64,000 bases of DNA from Chitinophaga sp. SYP-B3965 (lineage in GTDB: Bacteria > Bacteroidota > Bacteroidia > Chitinophagales > Chitinophagaceae), in NCBI RefSeq assembly GCF_009647655.1, contig NZ_WJFD01000001.1:992001-1056000 (forward strand). Reading direction: 5' to 3'. The position numbers were made by a program, and so were the translations under genes. Under the pieces are notes generated by a model, which did not search any database, was not told where the DNA came from, and saw only the letters and a list, made by a program, of their open reading frames with translations. This document shows, in pieces, positions 34,754-44,115 of the stretch. Every line of letters starts with the position of its first letter. Within the stretch, counting starts at the first letter, position 1.

Positions 34754-37097
34754 GATCTGTTATTTTCATTTCTACTCTTCTGTTTAATTGCTTTTCTTCT
34801 GCTACAGGTTGTGTGGCGCCATGCCCATTCGTAATGATACGGGAAGCAGGGATGCCTTTGTTCACGAGATATGTTTTCACTGCTTCGCTGCGTTGCAGGG
34901 ATAGTTTTTTGTTGAAGGCATCACTGCCTTCATTGTCCGTATGACCATCCAGTAAAAGGAAGGAGGAGGGGCGTTGTGTTAATAAAGCTGAAAGAGAATC
35001 TAATGAACTGAAAGAAGAGCTGGCTATTTCTGCTTTGCCCGTAGCAAAGTGTAAGTTTTGAAATGCGGCGTCTATCACAGCTGCTTCCATTTCTTTGAGT
35101 TTTTCCGGGAGTGCAGGTTGCGGAGAAGAAAAGTCTGCCAGTGTGGTGGCTACTTTTGTTGGAACCGGCCTGGTTGGCCCAACGGGGAAACGCAGATCTG
35201 CATAACTGGATAATACTTTCCCTGAAGCATCTGTAATATCTGCGCGGGATGCTATGATCTGCCACGTGAAAGGCGTGTTGGACTTTCCTTTTTGAAGTTC
35301 TTTCACATCAAACCCTGTTGCAGATTTATTGGTAACAAAAACACCATTGCATTCTCCTTCCAATTGTATGAATACCTTCAGCGGATGTTTATCATCTACA
35401 TGAATATTGCGTACGAGTACTTCATCCAGTGTAATATGCGCCGCACCATTTTTTAACTGTCCTGTACCATAGTCCTGAAAAAGAACTTCCGGTGCTTCCG
35501 GACAATACATGATCCTGTTATCACCTTTTTTATCTTTTACCATGGTTGACTTGACACCACTGGAGAGGATCGCATAATCTGTTCCATTATTCCTGCCACC
35601 TACCCAGGCATATCCATTGGTGCTGAAATCATTATCAAAATAGCCTCCCCATGATCCATTTACCGTGGCATTCCATGTAAATCCTACAACGCCATATGTT
35701 GTACCTGAGCCAATGATCCCTGAGTTTGCAAAGTTAATTGGAGAGGAATTGTATCCGACAGCCAGAATGCCAACACTAGCAGCCGTTGTGGAGGAGGCAT
35801 AAATACCATAATTTGCGCCATGTGCCTGTAACCCGGCACCATTGCCAATGTAGACAATAGGGTTGTTGAGGTTATTTCCTATGGCTATTACACCTGTTCC
35901 GTTTGGGTGTTGAGAAATCCCCCTGACACCTGCTATGGTAGTACCGGCGTTGCCGGTAATACCTTGTACGCCATATCCCATGGAGGAATACCCGTATACG
36001 CCATAACCACTGCCTTGATTTGTGCCTTGTACACCAATGCCATTGCCTGTATTTACTCCGGCTACTCCCTGGCCTCCTGCGTTGTTTTCTCCATAGATGC
36101 CTGCATAGTTGCTTGTGCTGTAGCCATTAATAGGGTAGCCCGTTTGATTTGTTGCAGAATTAATTGCGCTGGGATGCCCGCTGCCATATACTGTTAATAC
36201 ATTGCCGGACTGAGGATTTACTCCATTCATTACTATCTGCGGTGTTGCCGTAAAACGCATGCGTTCATTAGTGGCTGCATTTCCATTCGTTTTAATAACG
36301 AGTGGGCTGGCATCTGTGGTGCCTATAAAACTATTCCCCGCTCCGGTGCCTGCGTTACCTGTGGCTGCCCATGCGGCATTGGTAGTAGTGATAGTAGCAG
36401 GTGTATTATTCGTAGTAATGGAAAGTGTACCGTTAGCGTTGTAAGCAGCGGATTGTATCTGCCAGGAAGGGCCCTGTATGCCGGGATCCCCCTGAGGGCC
36501 TTGTGTACCTTGCAATCCTTGCGGTCCAACAAGCCCCTGCGGCCCCGTACCCCCTTGTATGCCTTGTAGTCCTTGCGGCCCGGGAACGCCCTGTAGCCCC
36601 ACAAGTCCCTGCGGCCCTGTAGACCCAACAGGCCCCTGAATTCCCTGCGGGCCTGCCGCACCCACATCTCCTTTAGGCCCCACTGCATTATTAGCTGCAT
36701 ACAACGCATAAGGAACACTGAGAAAAGGACTCGTGCCTATGGATACAAAGTTGCCATTGTTTTGCGCATCAATATCCACCTTAAGATAATGATTACCATC
36801 ACTCCATGGAATAGCTGCAAAGGTGCCCTGTTCAGGTGTGCCTTTGCCTATTGATAAAGTAAATAATCCAAGTGAAGTAGTAGTGGTGGTATGTTTTTCT
36901 GTATACACCGCAGCACCGTTGGGGCTGCCGCTGAGGATACTGAAACGTACATTCACTGTTTGAGAAGAGAGCAGGCTGCCTTTTGAATTACGTGCAATAG
37001 CCTGGTAGTTGATTCCCTGTAAACCAGCTTGTTGCTGTGCCATTACATGTATAGAGGAACCGATAGCTAAATAGAGAAAAAGGGATAGAGACCGCAT
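34737..37097 (-). CDS. Exported collagen-like protein with C-terminal OmpA domain
   Basis: A 786-aa protein. Order: signal peptide (about 1-20), a beta-sandwich head with [18 protein letters not shown], then 24 unbroken Gly-X-Y triplets (about residues 140-211; coding 36465-36680) forming a collagen-like stalk. A long middle follows with repeated short motifs such as YGVQG, GVYGYSS and GIYGENN, like tail-fibre or beta-helix repeats. The C-terminus is an OmpA-type peptidoglycan-binding domain ([40 protein letters not shown]). The OmpA end suggests anchoring to peptidoglycan with the rest reaching outward. The ATG at 37097 is chosen because a promoter lies directly upstream (37119-37147) and it gives a normal signal peptide. 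Confidence 0.8.
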   Translation of the reverse strand: MRSLSLFLYLAIGSSIHVMAQQQAGLQGINYQAIARNSKGSLLSSQTVNVRFSILSGSPNGAAVYTEKHTTTTTSLGLFTLSIGKGTPEQGTFAAIPWSDGNHYLKVDIDAQNNGNFVSIGTSPFLSVPYALYAANNAVGPKGDVGAAGPQGIQGPVGSTGPQGLVGLQGVPGPQGLQGIQGGTGPQGLVGPQGLQGTQGPQGDPGIQGPSWQIQSAAYNANGTLSITTNNTPATITTTNAAWAATGNAGTGAGNSFIGTTDASPLVIKTNGNAATNERMRFTATPQIVMNGVNPQSGNVLTVYGSGHPSAINSATNQTGYPINGYSTSNYAGIYGENNAGGQGVAGVNTGNGIGVQGTNQGSGYGVYGYSSMGYGVQGITGNAGTTIAGVRGISQHPNGTGVIAIGNNLNNPIVYIGNGAGLQAHGANYGIYASSTTAASVGILAVGYNSSPINFANSGIIGSGTTYGVVGFTWNATVNGSWGGYFDNDFSTNGYAWVGGRNNGTDYAILSSGVKSTMVKDKKGDNRIMYCPEAPEVLFQDYGTGQLKNGAAHITLDEVLVRNIHVDDKHPLKVFIQLEGECNGVFVTNKSATGFDVKELQKGKSNTPFTWQIIASRADITDASGKVLSSYADLRFPVGPTRPVPTKVATTLADFSSPQPALPEKLKEMEAAVIDAAFQNLHFATGKAEIASSSFSSLDSLSALLTQRPSSFLLLDGHTDNEGSDAFNKKLSLQRSEAVKTYLVNKGIPASRIITNGHGATQPVAEEKQLNRRVEMKITDHAGIQ

Positions 37098-37118
37098 AGG
37101 GGTGGGGATTTGTCTGAT

Positions 37119-37147
37119 CAAAGATAGAACTCTTTGATAAATTTCAA
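37119..37147 (-). promoter_or_regulatory. Promoter for the collagen/OmpA gene
   Basis: On the minus strand, TTG (37145-37147), an 18-bp spacer, and TATCTTTG (37119-37126), an exact TAnnTTTG match. This is the same layout as the PKD-gene promoter. It lies 22 bp upstream of the start at 37097, supporting that start. Confidence 0.65.
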
Positions 37148-37245
37148 TAAACACAAGGGTTTAATGATTGAGTACGTTGATAATCAATAAATATGAAAGA
37201 GATATTGTGTGAATATGGCAGGCTTAAGATAAAATGCCTTTTTTC

Positions 37246-39519
37246 TTATTGAGCATTTATTATTTCAACTAAACTTACCGCAAATGGAAGTCCAATAACT
37301 TTGGGCATATGCTTTTTAAGCTTTTCAATATCCCAAGTCAAACCCTTGAATTCATCTTCCATTGATCTATCCAATTCAAAAACCAAATAATAGCTTTGAC
37401 TAGGTCTTGAAGGGTAGCCTTTTTTTAATAAGTCTTTTTTAGAGTATACCTTTACACCTTCCTGCTTTAATTTATAAAGCTTACTGGTTCTTTTATCTGT
37501 AGTAGAGTAGAGTAGTAAATATTTAGCACTTATAAGTTTAGTATTTAAAAATAAGGGACTGTTGGGGGTTGTGATTCTTGTGTTGTATAATTCCGTTTCC
37601 AATATCCATTTAAGATGTGCATCATCCTTATAATAGCCTATTATGATAAATGTATCATCAGGTATGAGCCCCCTATTAATACCAATAGTTTCTGGTAATA
37701 ATCCTTTTAGCTCAATAGTGCTTTTTTTGCTATATATTTCATATGTCTTAAAGGCCATTTTCTCTCTTTGAGAAGCTCTGTTAAGAAAATGATTTATTAC
37801 TTCTAGTAGGAAATTCTTTAAAGAATCGATACCATTATTGCTTTTTGAAGGAGTAATTGAAAATGCACCTATTCCAGGAAGGATTTCATGATACCCTCTT
37901 TTATTATTTTCGGTATTATCATCACCAGGGTATAGAATATATGCTCCTCCAGTTCGCCTGATAGCATCTTTGTAAGTATGCATTTTAAGCAAATCTGCTC
38001 TTTTGAAAGTACCTTTTTTTTGCTCCGTTTTCTCTTCTTCTAAATCAGTATTTACTTGAAATATTTGACTTAGATTATCAATTTTATATTTTGCATCAAA
38101 ATGTATATGAACGATTAGCTCAGTTTTTTCAGCTTCCTCCTCCTTAATGCCATCAGGCCAAATACTAAGTGTGTAGTCGGGCCTTAACCTACTTGTCCAA
38201 CTGCCTGCATCAGGATATTGGCTTCCTCCTTTAAAAGTTCTATTATAGCCAAACTTAATAACAAGTTTCCTCGATCCATGTTTATATACCCCTTCTAAAA
38301 GCAATTGCTTACCTTGTTTTAGCTTTAATCCTATGCCATCATTAGTTTTTTCAACTAGTTTGTTGGCATCACAACGCTCTAATTTAAAGATTTCAGTAAT
38401 AGTATCTAACAATATAAAGAATAGCCAATATTCATATAGCGTGGCTACATCTTTTTTTCCTGCATTGTAAATGTCATTTCCTCCTTCCCATGTTAGTTGG
38501 GCTGCGAGGTCAAACATTAGCCAGGTACGGAATATCTCCTTGTAGCCTTTTTTTCTTTGTAAAATAGGACTATTGAGGGGAAGTGCATTTAATGAAGAAA
38601 TTTCTTTGAAAATGGAATGATCTAAGAATTGATTTAGTTTACCTTCTATTTGAATTGCTTCCTTTTTTGCCTTGCTCTCATCTTTGAGTAGATAAATGAA
38701 ATCTCCGCAGAAGTGTACAAAGTGAATCAAGGCAAATTTAATAAAACGGTTTTCTGGCGTGTCAACTGTTTCCTTTTTGTAATTCACTGATACCTTTAAT
38801 GGAAGCGAGTCTAATTTATGCTTTAAGGAATGTTGTTTGGAAATAGCTATTCTGCCTGGGCCATTGATGATTTGTTTAAGAACTTTATTATTTATTCTTT
38901 TTATATTCCGGATGTCTTTTTCTATCTCTTTACCAGACCAACTCGTCACAGGAGCAGCTAGAAATGCATGTATAGAGTTATTAAACTCCTCAGAATTCAG
39001 AATAGATTTAATAAATGCGAACTGTTGATAAAGAGAAGTAGTCTTTTTTGTGTAATCTGGCGTAAACCATTGTTGTGCAGGTGAGTTTGGTTGCATTAAA
39101 AGATCTGTGCATTTTTCTGTTATATCTTGCAACATTTTCCTGTAATCCTCCCTGTAAGATATTTTGGTCGATTTTACCTCAATCGAAAGTGTTCCACAGT
39201 TTTCATTTTCTTTAGAATCGTAAATAGCTATGTCGAGTGTACCCACATATATATTAGGCGTAATCCTTCCTGTATTACTGTTAAATTTAGAGGGGTGTAT
39301 GACACCGCTTATCTTTCCTAAATGATATCCTTTAGTTACTATATATTCATATGAACAACCTTCTGATATCTGTATCGTAGCTTCGCCAAATTCATAAGCT
39401 TCTGCATCATCAATTTCCCAAATAGGGCTTTTGTTTGATGTTGAGTCTTGCACAATCTCAATTTTAACAACATCATCTTTGTTTGTTTTTATATGTATGA
39501 TTATACTATCTTTCTTCAT
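37246..39519 (-). CDS. McrC-like DUF2357/PD-(D/E)XK nuclease of a restriction module
   Basis: A 757-aa protein. The N-terminal half carries DUF2357-type features, including the conserved TPENRFIKFAL (254-264). The nuclease domain (about 340-530) has LYEYWLFF (E363), RPDYTLSIW (D448) and HIHFDAKYKI (D475, K477), then DLLKMHTYKDAI (509-520). These are the acidic-acidic-Lys positions of the PD-(D/E)XK fold (DUF524/PDDEXK_7). Residues about 590-757 form an extra C-terminal region ending VIGLPFAVSLVEIINA that I cannot name. It lies 5 bp after the McrB-like ATPase gene, in one operon. The DNA is AT-rich (20 of 60 G+C counted at 38641-38700, versus 29 of 60 at 52201-52260 in the PUL), a sign of transfer. 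Confidence 0.8.
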   Translation of the reverse strand: MKKDSIIIHIKTNKDDVVKIEIVQDSTSNKSPIWEIDDAEAYEFGEATIQISEGCSYEYIVTKGYHLGKISGVIHPSKFNSNTGRITPNIYVGTLDIAIYDSKENENCGTLSIEVKSTKISYREDYRKMLQDITEKCTDLLMQPNSPAQQWFTPDYTKKTTSLYQQFAFIKSILNSEEFNNSIHAFLAAPVTSWSGKEIEKDIRNIKRINNKVLKQIINGPGRIAISKQHSLKHKLDSLPLKVSVNYKKETVDTPENRFIKFALIHFVHFCGDFIYLLKDESKAKKEAIQIEGKLNQFLDHSIFKEISSLNALPLNSPILQRKKGYKEIFRTWLMFDLAAQLTWEGGNDIYNAGKKDVATLYEYWLFFILLDTITEIFKLERCDANKLVEKTNDGIGLKLKQGKQLLLEGVYKHGSRKLVIKFGYNRTFKGGSQYPDAGSWTSRLRPDYTLSIWPDGIKEEEAEKTELIVHIHFDAKYKIDNLSQIFQVNTDLEEEKTEQKKGTFKRADLLKMHTYKDAIRRTGGAYILYPGDDNTENNKRGYHEILPGIGAFSITPSKSNNGIDSLKNFLLEVINHFLNRASQREKMAFKTYEIYSKKSTIELKGLLPETIGINRGLIPDDTFIIIGYYKDDAHLKWILETELYNTRITTPNSPLFLNTKLISAKYLLLYSTTDKRTSKLYKLKQEGVKVYSKKDLLKKGYPSRPSQSYYLVFELDRSMEDEFKGLTWDIEKLKKHMPKVIGLPFAVSLVEIINAQ

Positions 39520-39524
39520 ACATT

Positions 39525-41417
39525 TTATGCTTCTGCGTAACTTGTAAATCCATTATCCATTAGTCTTTGGTACATTCTTCTTATTTTTTCCATTGATAAG
39601 GGATATTTAATTTTTACTAGGTCTTCTTCATTGAGTTTTTCAGGATTGAGATAAGTTTGAATTTTGTCTTCCTTGCCTAAATTCACACAAAGCGTTGCTA
39701 ATTGCCTAAGCGGCGATTCCAATCTTCTTTTAGCTCCATGAACTTTAGGTAGTAGTTTCTGCATTATAATAGAATCCGTTACATTCATCGCTTCCCAGTT
39801 TGGAGCAATTTGCCTTGCTATATTCCAATAGATATGGATTTCAGTGGCGCATCTATAACCAAACTCTGCTCCTATAGTTTGCATGATATTGAAAAAAGAT
39901 AGTAAGGTTTCATTCAAATCATCTTTTGGCATGAGGTTCTCATTAGCCCTATTTTTTGCAATTTTCACGAAATCATTGGCCATCGTTGAACCTTTTTCTT
40001 TTAAGCTCTTAAAGTCCAAAACATTACTAGAACTTAAATATTCCTTCATTTCTAATTCTGATACTCGGAACTCAATAACATTTGCTCTATCTAAGACTTT
40101 AGGGCTAAACATGTATGTTGTCTCGTCAATATTTACGGTGCCGATAATAAAAAGATTTGGAGGGAGTGTTGTCCTATGTTTAATATTAGAGCCTTCCCAG
40201 TCAATCGTCTTGGGGTGCAACGAAATATACCCTGTGGATTCCATGGCACTTAAGAAATCTGCAAAATATTTTTCCACATGACTTAAATTCATTTCGTCCA
40301 ATATTAGAAAATAAGGGTCATCTTGATTTTCCACAGCTTCAAGCAATAGGCTTAATGCCCCATTTTCAGGTATAACATAACTTCCTTTTTCAAGTGCATT
40401 AGGGTATCCCAGTAGAGGTTCGCGATTCGTCCAATCTGCACCAACTGGAACAAAACATATTTGTCTTTCATCTTTACAAATCCAATGGGAGAATGCCTGC
40501 GCAAGCTTTGTTTTACCGGATCCAGACAACCCAGTTAGGATGACAAAGGGTTTGGCACATAATGAAAGAATAAAACGAAGAGTATGATTTTCGGAGAATT
40601 TTAGATTGGCTTTCTTCACGTCATCAACAAACGTCATATATTGAAAAGGCAGTCCTTCTTTCGTGGTAATTATTTTAGTATTGGTATTCAAATTTTTACC
40701 ATTGTATATGTTAGCTAATTCGTTTATGTCTTCGTTTATGGCGTTTAGATCCAGCCCAAAATTTGATTTTGATTTATCAATATTATAGTGCTTAAAAACT
40801 AATGAACTTCCATAATGTTTTGGCTTGGTAGAATATTTATCTAATAGAAAGTCTTGGACGGATGTGGCTGAAACCTTCCAGGTCCTGTCAGGTTCATTTG
40901 TTTCACTCACACCATATGCTAGTATTAAAACATTTTGTTCTTTATAATAAAGATAGACAGGGTATATGCCCTGAGATACTTTTTGCCCCTTTCCTAATAA
41001 AGCCAGCCAAGGTATAATTGCAGAGTTTCCTGTTCCAAAGCTTGCTTTTATGTCTAGACCATTAAATACCCCCTTATATTCTTTCGTTTTTAAATTGGGG
41101 CTGGGAGAATTTGCTTGTGCTAGGAATTTTATTAAGGTCTGAGAAAAATCAATATTCTTTTTCATGATTTCAAAGCCATTCATTTCTAGCAATTTAAAAC
41201 ATTCGGTACCTAAGCCTCCTTCAAAAGTGTCCCGATCTAGAATACTCCCATTTGCAAATAAGTTTGCGTAAGAAACAATAAGCTTTGGTGGATATGCTTT
41301 GCCCTTATAGATAACATCATAATATCTTGAATCCCCATTTACAGGTATTCCCTCCTTATCAATTTTTGCTATTGCATCTAATAAATGGTTTTTAGTAATA
41401 TTCTTTGGTAAGGACAT
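39525..41417 (-). CDS. McrB-like AAA+ ATPase/GTPase with MrcB_N domain
   Basis: A 630-aa protein. The N-terminus (about 1-85; YYDVIYKGKAYPPKLIVSYA) resembles the head domain seen in ScoMcrA-type proteins. Then an MrcB_N/DUF3578-like domain (about 92-200; FSQTLIKFLAQANSPSPNL, IIPWLALLGKGQKVSQGIYP, LILAYGVSETNEPDRTW) probably reads modified DNA. The McrB AAA+ motor follows: Walker A GLSGSGKT (296-303), Walker B FLILDEMNLSHVE (370-382), sensor region GTVNIDETTYMFSPKVLDRA. GTP use is known for E. coli McrB; here the nucleotide is not decidable. It is the first gene of a two-gene operon with the nuclease. Together they form a type IV-like restriction system against modified or foreign DNA. Confidence 0.85.
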   Translation of the reverse strand: MSLPKNITKNHLLDAIAKIDKEGIPVNGDSRYYDVIYKGKAYPPKLIVSYANLFANGSILDRDTFEGGLGTECFKLLEMNGFEIMKKNIDFSQTLIKFLAQANSPSPNLKTKEYKGVFNGLDIKASFGTGNSAIIPWLALLGKGQKVSQGIYPVYLYYKEQNVLILAYGVSETNEPDRTWKVSATSVQDFLLDKYSTKPKHYGSSLVFKHYNIDKSKSNFGLDLNAINEDINELANIYNGKNLNTNTKIITTKEGLPFQYMTFVDDVKKANLKFSENHTLRFILSLCAKPFVILTGLSGSGKTKLAQAFSHWICKDERQICFVPVGADWTNREPLLGYPNALEKGSYVIPENGALSLLLEAVENQDDPYFLILDEMNLSHVEKYFADFLSAMESTGYISLHPKTIDWEGSNIKHRTTLPPNLFIIGTVNIDETTYMFSPKVLDRANVIEFRVSELEMKEYLSSSNVLDFKSLKEKGSTMANDFVKIAKNRANENLMPKDDLNETLLSFFNIMQTIGAEFGYRCATEIHIYWNIARQIAPNWEAMNVTDSIIMQKLLPKVHGAKRRLESPLRQLATLCVNLGKEDKIQTYLNPEKLNEEDLVKIKYPLSMEKIRRMYQRLMDNGFTSYAEA

Positions 41418-41611
41418 TTATGAATACTTTTTTAATAATGTAGCCAGCTTTGGTTCAAGCGTTTAATTTGGTTAATTAAGAGCAAGTAGAATTGGTTAAA
41501 CAAAACAATTCTCGTGGTTGACTAAACAAAGTAGGATTTTTCTATGGAATGTTAAAAAAGTTCTTGCGGAATAGTTCTTAATTTATTGAATATTAATTAT
41601 TTACACAAAAA

Positions 41612-41636
41612 TGGCTGAACATTTACTGCTCAGCCA
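41612..41636 (-). terminator. Terminator at the end of the PUL operon
   Basis: A 7-bp stem TGGCTGA/TCAGCCA (41612-41618 with 41630-41636) which on the minus strand is followed by a run of five T. It sits 14 bp after the oxidoreductase stop codon, and separates the PUL from the AT-rich restriction operon. Confidence 0.65.
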
Positions 41637-41649
41637 CTTTTACATTGCT

Positions 41650-42996
41650 CTATATCTTTGGTTCCCAACCTTTCTCATAACTCCTGCGCCACAATTTCTC
41701 TGCATCCTTATCTCCAATAATATGCCCGTTCTTAGGATCTATTTTCAGATCACGGCCAACACGCCAGGAGATATTACCCAGCTGCATGGCAACCGTACTC
41801 TTATGACCCAGTTCAACATCGCAATTAGGTTTGCGGTTATTGCGGATAGCATCCAGGTAATCCATTATGTGCAGGTTATCCAGGCCTAAACTTGGGCTGG
41901 AAGTATTACGCCCGTCCATTTCAGCTTCTTTCATGGCAGTCTTTCCTTCTTTTATCAGCTTGCCGTCCAGATCATATATTTTATAGTTGTCTGTGCCAGT
42001 ATCCAGGCTGCCTTTTTCTCCGTAGAAAATAACACCGCGGTCCAGTCCTTCGATCTTTCTTCCGTTAGAACTTCTGTTCTCCCACATGAGAGAAACACGG
42101 CCGGGATAATCCATGGTTACGATCTGTGTATCCGGTGTTTCCCAATCATCAGAAAACTGGTAACGGCCACCTACAGAACTTACGCGGGTAGGGAAATCAA
42201 CACCGAGGCCCCAGCGTGCAACATCTACTTCATGCGTGCCATTGTTGAGAGCTTCGCCAGTACCCCAATGCCAGAACCAATGCCAGTTGTAATGGATCAA
42301 ACCATCTTTGTAAGGGGTGCGGGGAGCAGGGCCCTGCCAGAGGTCATAATCCAGCCAGTCCGGAACAGTACCGGGTGTGAGTACATTTGATTTGCGGGTA
42401 TTGGTATACCATGCTTTTGCAAAATATACCCTGCCGATGATGCCGTTATGCAATTCTTCTATACCTTTTGTGAGGATGGGAGCGGAGCGGCGTTGTGCAC
42501 CCATTTGCACTACGCGGTTGTATTTCCGCGCTGCTGCAACGGCCATTTCACCTTCATGGGGATTATGGCTTAAGGGTTTTTCAACGTACACATGTTTGCC
42601 TGCCTGGCATCCCATAATAGTGAGCGGTGCATGCCAGTGATCCGGTGTGGCGGTGTAGATGGCATCCACGTCTTTATCTGCCAGTACCTTGCGGAGATCT
42701 TTTTCTCCTTTGGGTGTACTGGTTTGTCCGGCAGACATCACCGTTTTAATAGCTTTAGGAATGGCTCTGTTGTCCACATCACAGATATAAGCTATTTCCG
42801 TATCCTTCTGTTTGGCGAAAATACCGGCCATGCCGTTTCCACGGCCATTCACGCCAATGGCAGCCACCCTGATCCTGTTATTGGCTCCTATGATATTTTT
42901 ATAGCTCTTTGCACTAAAGCCCAATGCCGAATTGCCAATGGCAAAACCAGCGGAACTTAATGCGAGCTTCTTAATAAAATCGCGTCTCTTTTCCAT
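41650..42996 (-). CDS. Gfo/Idh/MocA-family oxidoreductase, exported type
   Basis: A 448-aa protein with a Tat-like N-terminus (RRDFIKKLALSSAGFAIG). The Rossmann part has GVNGRG (48-53) and the catalytic EKP in HVYVEKPLSHN (139-141). The C-terminal alpha/beta domain contains WHWFWHWGTGEALNNGTHEV and CDVELGHKSTVAMQLGNI, as in sugar-dehydrogenase relatives placed with SusCD loci. It is likely an NAD(P)-linked oxidoreductase acting on a sugar or sugar derivative, exported with its cofactor by Tat. It is the last gene of the locus and lies 4 bp after the DUF1080 gene; both families co-occur in 3-keto-glycoside metabolism. Confidence 0.85.
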   Translation of the reverse strand: MEKRRDFIKKLALSSAGFAIGNSALGFSAKSYKNIIGANNRIRVAAIGVNGRGNGMAGIFAKQKDTEIAYICDVDNRAIPKAIKTVMSAGQTSTPKGEKDLRKVLADKDVDAIYTATPDHWHAPLTIMGCQAGKHVYVEKPLSHNPHEGEMAVAAARKYNRVVQMGAQRRSAPILTKGIEELHNGIIGRVYFAKAWYTNTRKSNVLTPGTVPDWLDYDLWQGPAPRTPYKDGLIHYNWHWFWHWGTGEALNNGTHEVDVARWGLGVDFPTRVSSVGGRYQFSDDWETPDTQIVTMDYPGRVSLMWENRSSNGRKIEGLDRGVIFYGEKGSLDTGTDNYKIYDLDGKLIKEGKTAMKEAEMDGRNTSSPSLGLDNLHIMDYLDAIRNNRKPNCDVELGHKSTVAMQLGNISWRVGRDLKIDPKNGHIIGDKDAEKLWRRSYEKGWEPKI

Positions 42997-43000
42997 GTTG

Positions 43001-43702
43001 CTATTTTGAGGATGTTAAGATCTTGATGTTCCTGAAAGATACCTGTCCGCCATGTTCCTGCAGCAGGATGTGTCCTTGCGCTACCGTACCAAAAGCCGGC
43101 TCTGCTTTACTGAATTTGCTTTTAGCTACCGCGGCTGTATAAGCATCATCGCCACGGGTGAAGGAAAGGATCTTTTCTCCATTCAGCCAGTGTTCTACTT
43201 TTCCATTTTTAGAAACAATGCGGATAGTATTCCATTGGCCGGGCGGATTCACTTTTTTATTGGATACTGCCGGAGGCATTACATCATAAAAAGAACCTAC
43301 CAGGTGATTCGCGAGTTTATTATCCTCTGCCTGTGCATCGTCCAGGATCTGGTATTCCATGCCCAGGTTGCCACCCTTTTCATACTTTGTATAAAAGTAC
43401 TTAATGCCGCTGTTGCAGCCGGGTTCAATGTTATAATCAACGGACAGTTCAAAGTCGCCATATTGCCCGGTGGTGATAATATCACCTCCTTTGCCGCCTT
43501 TGATGGCAGTGATGGTACCTTCTTTCACTTCCCATCCCGGGGGAACTGGTTTGCCGCCGGGTGTTGTAAAACCATTCGTGCTGGTGCCGTCAAAAAGCAG
43601 TGCCCAGCCTTGTTTCTTTTCCTTTGCAGTGAGCGTGTTCTGCGCAAATGCGGTAAAAGAAAGTAACGTAGTGGCCACTGTTAAGCAAAACGATCTATTC
43701 AT
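43001..43702 (-). CDS. DUF1080 (3-keto-disaccharide hydrolase-like) exported protein
   Basis: A 233-aa protein with a signal peptide (MNRSFCLTVATTLLSFTAFA). The rest is a concanavalin-like beta-sandwich of DUF1080 type: GWALLFDGTSTNGF at the start, DFELSVDYNIEPGCNSGIKY in the middle, then WNTIRIVSKNGKVEHWLNGE and ending HGGQVSFRNIKIL. Members of DUF1080 have been linked to cleavage of 3-keto-glycosides made by Gfo/Idh/MocA-type dehydrogenases. The next gene is such a dehydrogenase, so the pair may form an oxidise-then-cleave pathway. The ATG at 43702 is used; an in-frame TTG three codons upstream is less likely. Confidence 0.85.
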   Translation of the reverse strand: MNRSFCLTVATTLLSFTAFAQNTLTAKEKKQGWALLFDGTSTNGFTTPGGKPVPPGWEVKEGTITAIKGGKGGDIITTGQYGDFELSVDYNIEPGCNSGIKYFYTKYEKGGNLGMEYQILDDAQAEDNKLANHLVGSFYDVMPPAVSNKKVNPPGQWNTIRIVSKNGKVEHWLNGEKILSFTRGDDAYTAAVAKSKFSKAEPAFGTVAQGHILLQEHGGQVSFRNIKILTSSK

Positions 43703-43707
43703 GTGGT

Positions 43708-44097
43708 TCAATTTACTTTAATGATAAAAGTCCTGGTCGTGGTTTTGTTATCTGCATCCACCGCTACGATCTTCATCGTGGTTTCCGCTGTGATGCCTGT
43801 TACCACACGTTGCAGGTTGTATACGTTGGGAGACAGCTGGAAGTCTGTATAAGTTTCCAGGAGATCCGTCCCTTTGTATAATTTTATTTCCTTCAGATGC
43901 ATGGGCGCACTTACCCTTGCTTTCACCGTCCATTGTGTTGTACCTGCGGGTAATGTTGTGGTAACGAAATCCGCATTCTCCACCTTGTCCTTTTCGTAGT
44001 ATAAAACTTCCGGAACAAACTTGTCGTAGAAGTCGTCTTTCTTACAACCGGAAAAGGCGGTGAGTGCCAGTATGAAAATTACAATTACTTTTCTCAT
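43708..44097 (-). CDS. Small PUL lipoprotein, SusE-like position
   Basis: A 129-aa protein with lipoprotein signal ALTAFSGC. The mature part is beta-rich and resembles an Ig-like sandwich (TTQWTVKARVSAPMHLKEIK, LYKGTDLLETYTDFQL, TMKIVAVDADNKTTTRTFII). It lies between SusD and DUF1080 genes, the usual place for accessory surface glycan-binding lipoproteins. Sequence alone does not prove glycan binding. The 44103 TTG start adds two residues; the ATG at 44097 is preferred. Confidence 0.7.
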   Translation of the reverse strand: MRKVIVIFILALTAFSGCKKDDFYDKFVPEVLYYEKDKVENADFVTTTLPAGTTQWTVKARVSAPMHLKEIKLYKGTDLLETYTDFQLSPNVYNLQRVVTGITAETTMKIVAVDADNKTTTRTFIIKVN

Positions 44098-44115
44098 GAT
44101 CAATACAATTTAATT

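Noticed and set aside
37246..41417. Phage or prophage fragment
   Set aside because: The genes match restriction enzymes, with no integrase or structural genes nearby.
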